From contig WAKF01000049.1 in NCBI GenBank assembly GCA_015523465.1, positions 1-50,139 of the forward strand: a stretch of DNA of 50,139 bases, written 5' to 3'. This DNA is from Aeropyrum sp. (GTDB taxonomy: Archaea; Thermoproteota; Thermoprotei_A; Sulfolobales; Acidilobaceae). The stretch's first letter is position 1; each line of letters begins with the position of its first letter. The notes below the pieces were generated by a model. The model searched no databases and was not told the origin of the DNA. It saw only the letters and a list, made by a program, of their open reading frames with translations. The translations under genes and the position numbers were made by a program. This document shows, piece after piece, positions 31,070 through 38,574 of the stretch.

Positions 31070-32604
31070 GCTGGGAGGAACCTAACCTCCAGCCCATACT
31101 TCTCAGCAAGCTTCCTAACCTTCTTTATCCTCCTCGCCGTAACCCTAGAGCTATGCCTAGGTATCCTCACTATTAGAGTCCCATCTCTCACATCAACCTC
31201 GGCTTCTGGAAGAAGCTTCTTAACAAGCCTTTCAACCACCTCTACACCCCCCCTCGCTGCAACCTTCCTTACCGGGACGATCATAGTTTGCTCGCCGAAC
31301 GTGTAGATCTCGTACTCTAACTCGCCCGTGAGGAAGTCTCTAACCTCCACGACAGGTCTAGAGAGCTCTGCCTCCTTAAGGCCTGTAGGCAGCTTCACAG
31401 TCATCTCCAGCTCGTAGACTTTATCTACGGCCCCATGCTTTATGAATATAACAGTATCTATAATACTGGGTATCATGCCCAGCTCAACCCTGCTTATGAA
31501 CCTCTGTATAGCGTCTATCGGAGTAGTTGCGTGTATGACTCCTATCATACCTATTCCTGCAAGCCTTAAGTCTATATAAAGCCTGAAATCCTCGTCGGTC
31601 CTGAGTTCGTCGAAAACGGTATAGTCGGGCCTAGAGAGTAGGAGTATGTCGTGTAGCTCTCCAAGGTCCGCATAACTCTTAGAGTACTGGGTCACGTGGG
31701 GAGGGAGTACCATGTCCCTAGGTGATTCTATCGTCTTAACCACTTTCCCCATAGAAGCGTAGAACTCCGCCAAAGCCTGGGCAAAGGTGGTCTTACCCAT
31801 TCCTGGAGCACCTGCTATCAATATACCCTCAGCTTTCTCAACTAGCCTCCTAAACAGCTTCTCCGGGAGCTTGTAATCCTCAAGCTTGAGCTTGATTACA
31901 GGCCTCACGGCCGTTATTTCCCAACCGTCGCTAAGAGGAGGCCTAGTAATGACTATCCTATAATTCCTAAGCTGTATTATAGTGGAGCCGGCCCTATCAA
32001 CCTCTATAAATCCGTCCTCCATTATAGAAGCCTCTATTATCTCCCTCGCTATATCCTCGATTTCACTCCTACTCAAAGGCCTGTCAGATAGCTTAACGAA
32101 AGCCCAACTGCCAGGCTTTCCAACCTTAGCTATAGGCGGCGTCCTTTCTTTTAAGTGCACACTCATAGTCTTCTCATCGAAGAACTCCTCTATTCTAAGC
32201 CTTCCCGAGGTCCTACGCCCCGTGAATAAAACTTTAACACCCATAGCTCTCGAAGCCTTAGCCTGTATTGGATCGCTCGTTATGAGAGTTGCATTCGTCT
32301 TCCAAGCATACTTCCTCAGAATAGATTTTACCTCGTCATAGCCTTCAGGCCTAAGCCTGGGATCCTCCTCTACAACTATAAGCTCTATGCCCTCCAAAGG
32401 AGTTTCCATAAGGCTAGCGAGCTCCTGTAAACCTGCGATGCCAGCACTCCTACCCTTCTTGGCCTCCATATACAGATACTCTATAACAACATTGTGAATT
32501 GCAATCCTACCCTTAACCTCGCCCGACTCAATGAGCCTTCTAGCAGAGCCATCAAGTATACTATCCAGGTCTAACACGTAAGTCTCTTCATCCGTCGTGC
32601 TCAT
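31066..32604 (-). CDS. pina: PIN and ATPase domain protein PINA (Holliday-junction branch-migration type)
   Basis: 512 residues from ATG 32604 (GGGAGGTG upstream). An N-terminal PIN domain (about 1-130: 'YVLDLDSILDGSA', 'ATLITSDPIQAKASRAMGVK') is followed by a PilT/VirB11-like ATPase with 'ILIAGAPGMGKTTFAQALAE' (Walker A), 'YTVFDELRTDEDFRLYIDLR' (Walker B) and 'GVIHATTPIDAIQRFISRVE'. The C-terminal part is KH-like ('EAEVDVRDGTLIVRIPRHSS'). In Sulfolobus the PIN-ATPase-KH protein is hexameric, moves Holliday junctions and binds Hjc, which is encoded convergently next door. Confidence 0.9.
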   Translation of the reverse strand: MSTTDEETYVLDLDSILDGSARRLIESGEVKGRIAIHNVVIEYLYMEAKKGRSAGIAGLQELASLMETPLEGIELIVVEEDPRLRPEGYDEVKSILRKYAWKTNATLITSDPIQAKASRAMGVKVLFTGRRTSGRLRIEEFFDEKTMSVHLKERTPPIAKVGKPGSWAFVKLSDRPLSRSEIEDIAREIIEASIMEDGFIEVDRAGSTIIQLRNYRIVITRPPLSDGWEITAVRPVIKLKLEDYKLPEKLFRRLVEKAEGILIAGAPGMGKTTFAQALAEFYASMGKVVKTIESPRDMVLPPHVTQYSKSYADLGELHDILLLSRPDYTVFDELRTDEDFRLYIDLRLAGIGMIGVIHATTPIDAIQRFISRVELGMIPSIIDTVIFIKHGAVDKVYELEMTVKLPTGLKEAELSRPVVEVRDFLTGELEYEIYTFGEQTMIVPVRKVAARGGVEVVERLVKKLLPEAEVDVRDGTLIVRIPRHSSRVTARRIKKVRKLAEKYGLEVRFLPA

Positions 32605-32783
32605 GCCAGCACCTCCCACACAGGCATACTATACATTTACTTGCCACAGTCTAGCCCCTTATGGGGCTTGCAGTCTGCCTCCTATCACGGCTAAATCTCC
32701 CGGACTGGTATAAGCTTTCTTCCCTCCGCATTAAAGACAGCCCTTAGGCTATTAGGGCTTCGAAACGGCTTGTAACGACGGAG

Positions 32784-33623
32784 TTGCGGGTGAGAGGCTT
32801 GACGGAAATTCTAGTCATCGCCTCTAAAATCTATACGGGAGATAGAGTGCTTAAAGGCGGCTATATCTACGTTAAAGACGGCATGATCGAGAGCTTAGGA
32901 GAAGGGCCTGTGCCCGAGGACCTAACCTTCGCAGCTTTAATACTCGGCGGTGAGGGTAGGGTAGTAGCTCCCGGCCTAGCCCTTGCAGCCGACGTAGCAG
33001 CCTACCCTATAAGGCACCTAAAGCCGGCGCCAGCAAGGAAAAGGGAGTTATATAGGAGCCTCGGCCTTGAGGCATCGTTCACCTCCGCGTTACCTGCCGT
33101 CTACGAGCTACACGTTCACGGTGTGACAACGATTTTCGTGGAATACGAGAACCCGGAGCTAGCTACCAAACTCTCGGAGACTGTAGGGGGAAGCTATGGA
33201 GTAGCTATGAACTCGTGCTGGGACTTTAGGACTCTAGAGACTTTAAGGGGGCTCTCCGGCGCCATAACTGCAGGGGCTTGTGGCGGCCCTCCCATGCTCG
33301 AGTCACCTCCAGTCTATACTCCAGCGGTCTTTGAGATGCCCTGGAAAGTTTCGGAAGAAGTTAGGAAGGCCGCTGGCATGGAGGCTGGGGGGATTAGGGA
33401 GGGCGTTAGAGCCGAGCTTGCAGTATTCAACTTCTCTAGGCCTCCCGGCATGCTGCTAGATAGGCACGACATAGACCTTAACACCCTATACAAGCTAGGC
33501 CTTAGAGTAGAGAGCTTGATCGTCGGAGACGAGGTACTTGTTGACGGCGGCGAGCACTTATACATAGTTGACAAACACTTCTCCGAGGCTAGGAAACTTG
33601 CAGAGAGGATAGCCGGGGTATAA
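32784..33623 (+). CDS. Amidohydrolase-like protein lacking the metal site
   Basis: 279 residues. The N-terminus has the composite beta-sandwich of amidohydrolases ('LVIASKIYTGDRVLKGGYIY' then 'VKDGMIESLGEG'), then 'GRVVAPGLALAADVAAYP', where the family has P-G-x-x-D-x-H-x-H. Both histidines are replaced (A69 and V71). The barrel is shortened, though 'YELHVHGVTTIFVEYEN' keeps an H-x-H in another place. The C-terminus returns to the sandwich ('AELAVFNFSRPPGMLLD', 'VESLIVGDEVLVDGGEHLYI'). Probably a non-hydrolytic or altered member. The TTG start at 32784 or 32799 is uncertain. Confidence 0.7.
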   Translation: MRVRGLTEILVIASKIYTGDRVLKGGYIYVKDGMIESLGEGPVPEDLTFAALILGGEGRVVAPGLALAADVAAYPIRHLKPAPARKRELYRSLGLEASFTSALPAVYELHVHGVTTIFVEYENPELATKLSETVGGSYGVAMNSCWDFRTLETLRGLSGAITAGACGGPPMLESPPVYTPAVFEMPWKVSEEVRKAAGMEAGGIREGVRAELAVFNFSRPPGMLLDRHDIDLNTLYKLGLRVESLIVGDEVLVDGGEHLYIVDKHFSEARKLAERIAGV

Positions 33624-33689
33624 GCGCGGTAACACGACCCCCACTCCAGCTCCGGGCTCTGAGGCCTAACGCTATACTCGGTGTACGGC

Positions 33690-34007
33690 ATGGGGAGGCT
33701 TATAGTTGTCCGGCTAGACGGGGCTTCCTCTGGCATCTACCCTAGGCATCACCCTATAATAGAGTCTAGGATCATAGATGCCGTGAAGAGGCTCGCTGGC
33801 TCAGCATTACTCACAGCTAAGAGTCTAGGAGCAGAAGGTAGCGGGCTTAAGGTTACACTGGAAGCAGAAGGATTGAAGTTAGTGCTGTCATGCGAGGGAT
33901 TGAGATGCATAGGGCTTGGGTTAGCTGGGGTAAATGAGGAGGGAAGCTTCCGAGGCAGTATAATGAGCGATCCTGAGGGGCTCAGGGGTCCTAGAATAGA
34001 CCTGTAG
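33690..34007 (+). CDS. Hypothetical protein overlapping the DUF99 gene tail to tail
   Basis: 105 residues from ATG 33690. 'RLIVVRLDGASSGIYPRHHP' and an alternating beta/alpha pattern look protein-like, with two cysteines in 'LSCEGLRCIGLGLAG'. No family is recognised. The last 87 bases overlap the convergent DUF99 gene, so the C-terminal third could be non-coding read-through; a shorter product is possible. The ribosome site is weak, and a leaderless transcript from TATA-like GCTATACT is possible. Confidence 0.45.
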   Translation: MGRLIVVRLDGASSGIYPRHHPIIESRIIDAVKRLAGSALLTAKSLGAEGSGLKVTLEAEGLKLVLSCEGLRCIGLGLAGVNEEGSFRGSIMSDPEGLRGPRIDL

Positions 34008-34496
34008 CTTCTCCACAAGCTTAACAGCCACGTCAAACTGCATTCCTACGACACCTAGGTAGACTATGCCTCGCCGAGTCTCCGCAGGCTTAACCGAGGA
34101 TACTACTGCCTCTATGACCCTAGCTCTAACCTTCGTGAGCGGGAGCCTCGCCTTCTCCAGCCCTCCTAGAAGCCTCTCCAGGCTGGGCATGTACTTGTAG
34201 ACGTACACTACGGGGCTCCCAACGCTCTCCACTATTCCGTAGGGGTTCACAACGTTAAATCCCGCTATAGTCACGCTATCCACGATCAATGGAGACCTAG
34301 GGGCTTGCAGGACCTCCACTAACCCCGCTATCACATCTGTAGCGTCGAGACCGTCAACCCTCACGGGTGCTAACGCAGCAGTTACTGGCCCCCCTCCCTC
34401 TAGGCTCCAGAGTATGCAGGATACTAGCGTGAACCCAGACCCCCATCCAAGCTTCCTTACAATGCCATCGTCACAGGCGACAACCCTTCCGTTCAC
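33921..34496 (-). CDS. DUF99 / endonuclease dU-like protein
   Basis: 191 residues of the archaeal DUF99 family (COG1628), related in fold to endonuclease V. Signature: 'VVACDDGIVRK' (acidic active-site pair), 'LIVDSVTIAGFNVVNPYGIV', 'GSPVVYVYKYMPS' and the C-terminal 'PEPLRIAHYTASEA'. Such proteins are thought to act on deaminated bases in DNA. The length fits the family. GTG start, four bases after the Orc1/Cdc6 stop, so it is co-transcribed with the replication initiator. Confidence 0.85.
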   Translation of the reverse strand: MNGRVVACDDGIVRKLGWGSGFTLVSCILWSLEGGGPVTAALAPVRVDGLDATDVIAGLVEVLQAPRSPLIVDSVTIAGFNVVNPYGIVESVGSPVVYVYKYMPSLERLLGGLEKARLPLTKVRARVIEAVVSSVKPAETRRGIVYLGVVGMQFDVAVKLVEKLQVYSRTPEPLRIAHYTASEASLLIYPS

Positions 34497-34500
34497 AACT

Positions 34501-35730
34501 CTAATCCTCCAGCAGCCTTGCCACCATAGGGTCTTCCTGTAGAGCTTCTAGTATAGCCTTAGGGTCCGCGTCTAAAATCACTTCTCTCGTCTTCCCATAT
34601 CGCCCTCTACTCACTACCCGACTCTTAACAAGCCCTAGCATGTCGAGTTCCCCCAGGATCCCGGATACCCTCCTAAGCGTTACATGCTCTAGTCCCAGCT
34701 CCGCCGTAAGCCTCTTATACTCTTCATACACCTCTCCAGTATAGACGCTTTTGCCTTCACGTGCTCCCTGCCTCCTAATTATAGCTAGTATAACCAGCTT
34801 AGCGTGGAGCGGTAGACCCCTGACAACCTCACCCACACGATCCCTCTCAATCTCTATCCTAGCAGCGTAGACGTGCTCCTCCGTGACCAATGGGTCACCC
34901 CTTCTCTCAGCAATCTCCCCCGCAACCCTAAGGAGGTCTAAAGCCCTCCTAGCATCACCATGCTCCCTCGCAGCTAGAGCAGCACAGAGGTCTATGACAC
35001 CCTCGCCCAGAACCCCTGGATTAAAGGCTTCCCTAGCCCGGTCCTCCAGTATATCCTTAAGCTGAGGGGCCGTGTAGGGATGGAATACGAGCTCCACCTC
35101 TCCAAGGCTACTCCTAACTCTAGGCTCCAGGCTCTCAACAAAGCTCAGGCTATTAGTGATCCCGACGAGGCTAACCCACGCATTCCCCCCAAGTTCCTGG
35201 TTGACCCTAGTAAGCCTGTAGAGTAGGTCCTGTCCTCCAGGCCTCTTAGCCAGAAAGTCTATCTCGTCTAGGACGACAATGTAGACCCCCCCGAGCCTTT
35301 TAAGCCTCTTAACAGACCTCTCATAAACCTCCCCTACACTAAGCCCCGTGAAGGGAACTCTAACCCCGACGCCCTCCGCTATCGAAGCAGCAACCTTATA
35401 CGGCGTATCCCTCTGCCTCACGTTGACGTAGATAGCCCTAACAGCTACCCCAAGCTCCCTAGCCTTGCCCTCAAGTCTCATCAAGACGTGACGGGCTACG
35501 GCAGTCTTACCAGTACCTGTAAGCCCGTATAGGAATGCGTTACCAGGTTTCTCACCCCTGAGAGCGGGAGCTAGGACCTCGGCTAGTCTCCTAAGCTCCC
35601 TCTCCCTATGAGGGAGGGTCTCAGGTACATAGTCGGGTAGTAGTACCCACCTCCTCCTAAATATCCTCCGTGTCAGGGCACTAGAGAAAACCTCCTCCAG
35701 AGGATCGGCAACACCCCTAACACCAGCCAT
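34501..35730 (-). CDS. cdc6: Replication initiator Orc1/Cdc6
   Basis: 409 residues from ATG 35730 (GGTGTG about 8 bases upstream; GTG 35739 also open). AAA+ domain with Walker A 'FLYGLTGTGKTAVARHVLMR', Walker B 'VYIVVLDEIDFLAKR', sensor 1 'VSLVGITNSLSF', sensor 2 'HGDARRALDLLRVAGEIAER', then a winged helix near the C-terminus ('LHAKLVILAIIRRQGAREGK', 'LTAELGLEHVTLRRVSGILG'). It binds origin repeats and loads MCM. The AT-rich region upstream (35731-36025) is the natural place for an origin. Confidence 0.96.
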   Translation of the reverse strand: MAGVRGVADPLEEVFSSALTRRIFRRRWVLLPDYVPETLPHRERELRRLAEVLAPALRGEKPGNAFLYGLTGTGKTAVARHVLMRLEGKARELGVAVRAIYVNVRQRDTPYKVAASIAEGVGVRVPFTGLSVGEVYERSVKRLKRLGGVYIVVLDEIDFLAKRPGGQDLLYRLTRVNQELGGNAWVSLVGITNSLSFVESLEPRVRSSLGEVELVFHPYTAPQLKDILEDRAREAFNPGVLGEGVIDLCAALAAREHGDARRALDLLRVAGEIAERRGDPLVTEEHVYAARIEIERDRVGEVVRGLPLHAKLVILAIIRRQGAREGKSVYTGEVYEEYKRLTAELGLEHVTLRRVSGILGELDMLGLVKSRVVSRGRYGKTREVILDADPKAILEALQEDPMVARLLED

Positions 35731-36025
35731 AAACCGCACACCAAACTAAGATTTCCCCTGGATCCTATCCAGGAAGCGCAACCCAGTAATACCGAGCATA
35801 CGAATCATAGGAATAACTCTTCTCATTAGCTTAACCCTTCTACTATATAAAATATATCGCGTCTACAACGCATGATTAAATTAACGCTAAAGTTCAACTA
35901 CCAGTCTAAGTAAATTAGGTAGCACGCCTATCCCCTTTTATATCCTCCTTTAACCTAAACTTGATCGTAAATAAAACTAATCTCTATGGCCTAGCCTTCT
36001 AAAGGGCATTTTAGGGGTGAATAAG
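35731..36025. other. Candidate replication origin upstream of cdc6
   Basis: A 295-base gene-free stretch next to the initiator gene. It contains a perfect inverted repeat CCTGGAT-CCT-ATCCAGG (35757-35773) whose left arm continues as TTTCCCCTGGA; the reverse complement TCCAGGGGAAA resembles the core of crenarchaeal origin recognition boxes (TCCAGTGGAAA-like). A long A/T run ACTATATAAAATATATCG (about 35849-35866) could be an unwinding element. The divergent promoters of cdc6 and the 36026 gene must also lie here, so part of the signal may be promoter sequence. Confidence 0.45.
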
Positions 36026-36397
36026 TTGAGTGAATATGCTACTAACAAATCTAATGATTGGAGAGAAGTAGTTGAGTTTATGGTTGACTTATTTGAAGCT
36101 TTTATAAAATCGCTAGAGGCTTGGAGAGAAGTATTAGTAAAACATAATACTACAATACTAGAAAAAGTTAGAGACGTAAGAAGGTTACGTGAAGTTATAA
36201 AAGACGCTCCTAACGATGTAAAACTTGTACTCTTCGAAGCTAGACTATCACTTGAGGAAATCATAAGCCTATTCGCTCGAGATCCCGAAGCACTACTTGA
36301 CGAGGATGAATTTAACCACGTAATAGCCACTCTCAAAGAGGCTAGAGATAAGCTTTCCCGCGCCCTAGAAGCTAGCACGGACTCCGGTGGCGGCTAA
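36026..36397 (+). CDS. All-helical protein of unknown function, first gene of a two-gene module
   Basis: 123 residues from TTG 36026, with AGGGGTG about 6 bases upstream (in-frame GTG 36017 is less likely). Predicted as three or four amphipathic helices, very rich in Glu, Leu and Lys ('LFEAFIKSLEAWREVLVKHN', 'VRRLREVIKDAPNDVKLVLF', 'FNHVIATLKEARDKLSRALE'), with a Gly-rich end. Codon use is clearly AT-richer than neighbours, suggesting transfer. No family is recognised. It directly precedes the PaREP1/HEPN-like gene. Confidence 0.65.
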   Translation: MSEYATNKSNDWREVVEFMVDLFEAFIKSLEAWREVLVKHNTTILEKVRDVRRLREVIKDAPNDVKLVLFEARLSLEEIISLFARDPEALLDEDEFNHVIATLKEARDKLSRALEASTDSGGG

Positions 36398-36453
36398 TGC
36401 TAGCTAGCATCGTTCTTAGAATTAGAGTTTATGGATCTGGAGGGGTTTTTAGC

Positions 36454-37059
36454 ATGGAGATTGAAAGAATACCTTCAATTGTAGCGGCGTTTCTAAACGT
36501 GATAGCGTCTCGTCCACCGACAGTCGCTAAGCTAGCCCCCATTTCCGGTATAACTAGAGCTGAGGAGAGGCCTGAAAGCCTACTAGTTAGAGCCCATGCT
36601 AGGATCGATAAGGCTAGGATGCTCCTTGGAAGAGGCATAATAGATGAGGCTGGGGAAGAAGCGTGGAGGGCTGTGGTCGACGCTATAAATGCCGGGGCAG
36701 CGGCTCTCTGGGGGGTCGTCGCTAAGAGCCACAAGGCTACCAGCTACCTGGAAGGTAAGATCGCAGAATACCTGGAGAGGACGCAGGGGAGGGATGTAGC
36801 AGACGCTTTAAGAAGCGCTTATGGCAGTGCTGAGAGTCTACACAACAACTACTATGACCCCCGATTTGACGCTAAGACCGTCGAAGCCAATATTAAACAG
36901 GCCGAGAGGATTTTACAGATTATCAAGGACGTAGTGAGGAGGTCGCACAGCAGTAGAAGCTTAGATTTATACCTAGAACCCGCTATAGCACCCCACCTAC
37001 TCATAACATTATATATCCTTGCCGGTATGAGGGAAATCAGCGCCCCCTCCAATAAGTGA
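36454..37059 (+). CDS. PaREP1/HEPN-like helical protein
   Basis: 201 residues from ATG 36454, which has a strong GGAGGGG about 8 bases upstream. The frame is open to ATG 36397, overlapping the previous stop, but no ribosome site supports that. The core 'ARIDKARMLLGRGIIDEAGE' then 'EAWRAVVDAINAGAAALWGV' and 'SHKATSYLEGKIAEYL' is the helical pattern of archaeal PaREP1 proteins, related to HEPN domains. The R-x4-H RNase motif of active HEPN toxins is not evident. The C-terminal helix 'LEPAIAPHLLITLYILAGMR' is hydrophobic. It probably works with the protein of 36026. Confidence 0.68.
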   Translation: MEIERIPSIVAAFLNVIASRPPTVAKLAPISGITRAEERPESLLVRAHARIDKARMLLGRGIIDEAGEEAWRAVVDAINAGAAALWGVVAKSHKATSYLEGKIAEYLERTQGRDVADALRSAYGSAESLHNNYYDPRFDAKTVEANIKQAERILQIIKDVVRRSHSSRSLDLYLEPAIAPHLLITLYILAGMREISAPSNK

Positions 37060-37320
37060 AGCCACTTCCTAACCCCCACGTTCTATTGTACCCTTTCATC
37101 CACACATGCTCACTCCAACTCTTCCCCTTCACGACAATAATTAAACCCTAACATCTCCCTACGGGACAAAAACCGAGCCACAGTCCAACACAAACCCCAA
37201 GTAACAATACACTAGCCCATCAGCCAGCACACCCTTTACCGACTTAACTTGAAAAAATTAAACTACCCGTCGAGAATCCTCAAAACACCCTCCAGCTTAA
37301 GATTCCAAAAAGAAACTATA
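37060..37320. other. Gene-free, G-poor region downstream of tRNA-Val
   Basis: No supported gene or repeat. On the plus strand the stretch is strikingly poor in G and rich in A and C (for example 37090-37250). It follows the 3' end of tRNA-Val on the minus strand and the 3' end of the two-gene module on the plus strand. Confidence 0.4.
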
Positions 37321-37399
37321 TGGTGGGCCCGCGGGGATTTGAACCCCGGACCTCCGCCGTGTAAGGGCGGCGTCCTAGACCAGGCTAGACGACGGGCCC
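37321..37399 (-). tRNA. tRNA-Val (TAC)
   Basis: Minus strand, 5' end at 37399. Acceptor GGGCCCG/CGGGCCC, anticodon stem CCGCC/GGCGG with loop CTTACAC (anticodon TAC, reading GTA), T arm CGGGG-TTCAAAT-CCCCG, discriminator A at 37324 and encoded CCA 37323-37321. No intron. A TATA-like CTTTAAC lies about 33 bases upstream (about 37430-37436). Confidence 0.96.
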
Positions 37400-37491
37400 T
37401 CCAGGGAGGTTTTGGTTGGGAGCGGAGGGTTAAAGGGTTAGCTACGGTTGGAGGCCCTCTAGCCCTTAGCCTCCCCTTTTTATAAGCTTCT

Positions 37492-38469
37492 CTACGTGTT
37501 TCCTAGTATTCTCGCTGTGCAGTATGATATTGTTGTTGCTACTTGTAGGTGTTTGAGTGCCTCTCCTATTATGGCTAGTATTAGTGATGCTTCTTTAGGC
37601 GTGTCGCTGGAAAATGCCTTTTCGAAGACGGAGCTTCTAGCCTTTCCCAGCGCTTCTAGGAGGTCTCTACTCCTCTTTAGGCTTGGCTGTGCTACGTTTA
37701 ATGCTGCTTCCATAGCTATCCTAGCTAGACTCTCGAGTTCCCCGGCGATCTCATCGTTCTTAACTCCCCTTTCAGCAGCCCTCTCCGCAGCCTCTGCAAA
37801 GGTTGAAGCCGCTAGGCCTAGGAAGTTCGCTGCTACTAGGGTGTTGACGAGTATCATGCTCTCCCTACTAGGCTGTAGTGAGAGGGAGGCTAGGAGTCCC
37901 CTCTCCACCAGTGCCAGGCTCCTACTAAGAGACCTCTTCAGAGTGGCAACGTCCTCCAGCCCGGCCTCGCCCCTAAGCACCCTCATAAGACCCTTCACGA
38001 TCTCCTCTAAATCCCCTGCTATGGCTCTAATAGAGGACTTCGGGTCTAGCCTTGAAGGGTCTACTAGCACAGATATCCTAACCCCATCCTCGTCCTTAGA
38101 AACCTCAACACCCACCAGGTTCAACGCCGCCTCCCTAAGGGCCTCATACACACCCTCACTCGGCGACTCTACCAAGACCTCCTCAGGCCCTATAACGTAG
38201 GCGCACCAAAGGAACCTCCTAGCCTCCTCAGCACTAACCCCCTGAAGCCTCAGCGCTGCGCTCCCCACATGTTCTCCTTCAACAGGCATAACTCTAACAC
38301 TCCTACCTTCAACAACAACGTAAACGGGGTCGCCAGGCTTGAGGTTAAGTGCCTTAACCCAGCTCTTAGGTAGGGTGACCACTAGGCTGCTACTACCCAG
38401 CCTTTGAACTCTCCTAACCTCCCCTCCGAGAGTCCTAGCCAACACCAGCCCCTCTACATATACAAACAT
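37492..38469 (-). CDS. PhoU-family phosphate regulator with N-terminal SpoVT-AbrB domain
   Basis: 325 residues. An N-terminal AbrB swapped-hairpin domain ('VRRVQRLGSSSLVVTLPKSW' then 'VKALNLKPGDPVYVVV', about 18-55) is followed by two helical PhoU repeats (about 145-320). This fusion is the usual archaeal PhoU, which senses phosphate status and may bind DNA through the AbrB part. The ATG has GAAGGTG directly upstream and a TATA-like AATATTTAAG about 10 bases before that. No phosphate transporter gene is adjacent. Confidence 0.88.
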   Translation of the reverse strand: MFVYVEGLVLARTLGGEVRRVQRLGSSSLVVTLPKSWVKALNLKPGDPVYVVVEGRSVRVMPVEGEHVGSAALRLQGVSAEEARRFLWCAYVIGPEEVLVESPSEGVYEALREAALNLVGVEVSKDEDGVRISVLVDPSRLDPKSSIRAIAGDLEEIVKGLMRVLRGEAGLEDVATLKRSLSRSLALVERGLLASLSLQPSRESMILVNTLVAANFLGLAASTFAEAAERAAERGVKNDEIAGELESLARIAMEAALNVAQPSLKRSRDLLEALGKARSSVFEKAFSSDTPKEASLILAIIGEALKHLQVATTISYCTARILGNT

Positions 38470-38574
38470 ACACCTTCTTAAATATTAAGCTAGGAGAAAC
38501 AGGGATATCAGGCTCTCATGACTACCAGCGAGGCGCCATAAACTACACTGGAAACAATAGTACCGGTAATACTT

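Noticed and set aside
36397-36453. ATG 36397 as start of the PaREP1-like protein
   Set aside because: It overlaps the upstream stop without a ribosome site, whereas ATG 36454 has GGAGGGG at ideal distance.
37249-37485. A 78-codon plus-strand frame over tRNA-Val
   Set aside because: It runs through the tRNA gene; there is no ribosome site and no similarity to a protein family.
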